From the NCBI GenBank assembly GCA_900542305.1, contig UQMU01000004.1, forward strand, positions 1 through 64,000: DNA of 64,000 nucleotides. Reading direction: 5' to 3'. This stretch comes from an uncultured Collinsella sp. (GTDB lineage: Bacteria > Actinomycetota > Coriobacteriia > Coriobacteriales > Coriobacteriaceae). Shown here one piece after another: positions 61,359 through 64,000 of this stretch. The stretch's first letter is position 1; the number at the start of each line of letters is the position of its first letter. The notes below the pieces were generated by a model. It saw only the letters and a list, made by a program, of their open reading frames with translations. It had not been told where the DNA came from and searched no databases. A program made the translations under genes and the position numbers.

Positions 61359-62123
61359 ATGCTGCTACCCGATTCCAAGACCGAGCTCGTCCGCCGTGGC
61401 AACAAGGTCGTTTACGACCTGGGCGACAAGATCGTCAAGGTCTTTAACGAGACCAAGCCTGTCTCCGACGTGTTCAACGAGGCTTTGAATCTTGCCCGCA
61501 TCAATGAGTGCGGCATCCGCAGCCCCAAGGCTCTCGAGGTTTCCCAGCTCGAGAACGCCAACGGCTGGGCGCTCGTGACCGAGAAGGTTCCGGGCACCAC
61601 CCTTGCCGAGAAGATGACTGCCGAGCCCCAGCGCTTTGGTGAGTACCTCGAGATGTTCGTCGACCTCCAGATCGAGATCCACGGCTACACCTCCCCGCTG
61701 CTCAACCGTCAGCGCGACAAGTTCGCCCGCATGATCGACAGCCTTGATCAGCTCAATGCCACCACGCGCTACAACCTTCAGGAGCGTCTGGACGGCATGA
61801 CCAAGGAGTTCAAGGTCTGCCACGGCGACTTCAACCCCTCCAACGTCATCGTCGGCGACGACGGCCAGCTCTATGTGTGCGACTGGGCACACGCCACCCA
61901 GGGCTCCCCTGCTGCCGACGTTGCCACCACCTACCTGCTCTTTGCCCTCAACAGCAAGGACCAGGCCGAGGCCTACCTGGAGCTCTACTGCGACCGTGCC
62001 GACATGCCCATGCAGGTCGTGCGTCAGTGGACGAGCATCGTCGCCGCTTCCGAGCTCGCTCGTAAGCGCAACGTGAACGATGAGTTCCTGAAGAACTGGA
62101 TCGACGTCGTCGATTATCAGTAA
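61359..62123 (+). CDS. Aminoglycoside phosphotransferase-like kinase
   Basis: The 254-residue protein has the small-molecule kinase fold: Lys in KIVKVFN (about 24-30) for ATP, catalytic loop CHGDFNPSNVIV (about 153-164) and metal site CDWAHATQGSPAADVA. The family phosphorylates diverse metabolites such as choline, homoserine or sugars, and resistance is not implied. The substrate here is unknown. GAAAGG precedes the ATG. It is the only gene after adhE in the same direction, and shares its high codon bias. Confidence 0.78.
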   Translation: MLLPDSKTELVRRGNKVVYDLGDKIVKVFNETKPVSDVFNEALNLARINECGIRSPKALEVSQLENANGWALVTEKVPGTTLAEKMTAEPQRFGEYLEMFVDLQIEIHGYTSPLLNRQRDKFARMIDSLDQLNATTRYNLQERLDGMTKEFKVCHGDFNPSNVIVGDDGQLYVCDWAHATQGSPAADVATTYLLFALNSKDQAEAYLELYCDRADMPMQVVRQWTSIVAASELARKRNVNDEFLKNWIDVVDYQ

Positions 62124-62160
62124 TATCTGAGCGATTTATTTCGCATCGGAGGCATAATGG

Positions 62161-62200
62161 AAAACCCCGCAGCTCGCATGGGCTGTGGGGTTTTCCTTTT
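62161..62200 (+). terminator. Terminator after the kinase gene
   Basis: AAAACCCCGCAGC and GCTGTGGGGTTTT form a 13-bp stem with one G-T pair, followed by CCTTTT. Confidence 0.88.
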
Positions 62201-62227
62201 AGATATCGAGGATGCTACAAGATAATA

Positions 62228-62271
62228 GGACGGCCCCGCATCTCCCCGATTGGAGAAATGCGGGGCCGTCC
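62228..62271 (-). terminator. Hairpin after proS
   Basis: GGACGGCCCCGCAT and ATGCGGGGCCGTCC form a perfect 14-bp stem, extended inside by TCTCC/GGAGA. It lies 30 bases after the proS stop on the minus strand; the following minus-strand TATTATCTTG is only moderately T-rich. Confidence 0.65.
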
Positions 62272-62301
62272 CACATATCGAACTACAAGCGAAATCGTCG
62301 A

Positions 62302-64000
<1,699 letters not shown>

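Noticed and set aside
61359..62123. Antibiotic-resistance aminoglycoside kinase
   Set aside because: The family is broad and mostly metabolic; host-like codon use and position behind adhE give no sign of a transferred resistance gene.

Overview
The window is about 60% G+C, almost fully coding, and looks like the chromosome of a Coriobacteriia actinobacterium, most likely Collinsella or a close relative. Actinobacterial markers are a GarA-like FHA protein next to a FtsR-type MerR regulator, an actinobacterial integration host factor beside gmk and rpoZ, a lexA - LysM protein - nrdR locus, and CGAAC-N4-GTTCG type SOS boxes. The genus is inferred from gene content and style; no marker was compared with a database.

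Left end (1-11.7 kb): a CDP-alcohol phosphatidyltransferase, garA-like and ftsR genes, apt, a secreted NlpC/P60 hydrolase, a DegV protein and a convergent DUF1836 regulator, trxB facing a UgtP/MGDG-synthase-like glycosyltransferase, a 390-bp gap filled with long hairpins, then dut-nrdR-LysM divergent from lexA and a membrane protein. Three SOS boxes at exact 28-bp steps lie in the lexA/LysM intergenic region.

Middle (11.7-49.3 kb, all minus strand): two long blocks whose order closely matches Firmicutes. The first, read 5' to 3', is rpsO, pnp, rnj, ftsK, rodZ, yajQ, rimO, pgsA, cinA, recA, recX, rny, an unknown GHKL ATPase, spoVS, miaB, miaA, hflX. The second is comEA, comEC, holA, rpsT, lepA, dus, hemW, two dnaJ paralogs, mtaB, phoH, ybeY, dgkA, era, recO. 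They cover RNA decay, tRNA and ribosome modification, DNA repair and uptake, division and envelope functions. Many genes overlap by 1-4 bases (TAATG, ATGA), indicating translational coupling.

Right end (49.5-64 kb): mihF-gmk-rpoZ-thiI; a pyrimidine operon pyrR-B-C-K-D-F behind an attenuator-like leader; rpmB; a decayed RAYT-type transposase fragment; adhE followed by a small phosphotransferase; and proS, which runs off the right edge only a few codons short of its start.

The least expected content is non-coding. Two families of hairpin elements (8.45-8.82 kb and 30.0-30.4 kb) each occur twice in inverted orientation, with a near-identical core, compensatory base-pair changes in flanking helices, and in three of four copies long outer arms that are complementary within the copy but unrelated between copies. 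A 24-bp palindromic operator is shared by the degV and DUF1836 promoters. No rRNA, tRNA, CRISPR array or intact mobile element was found.
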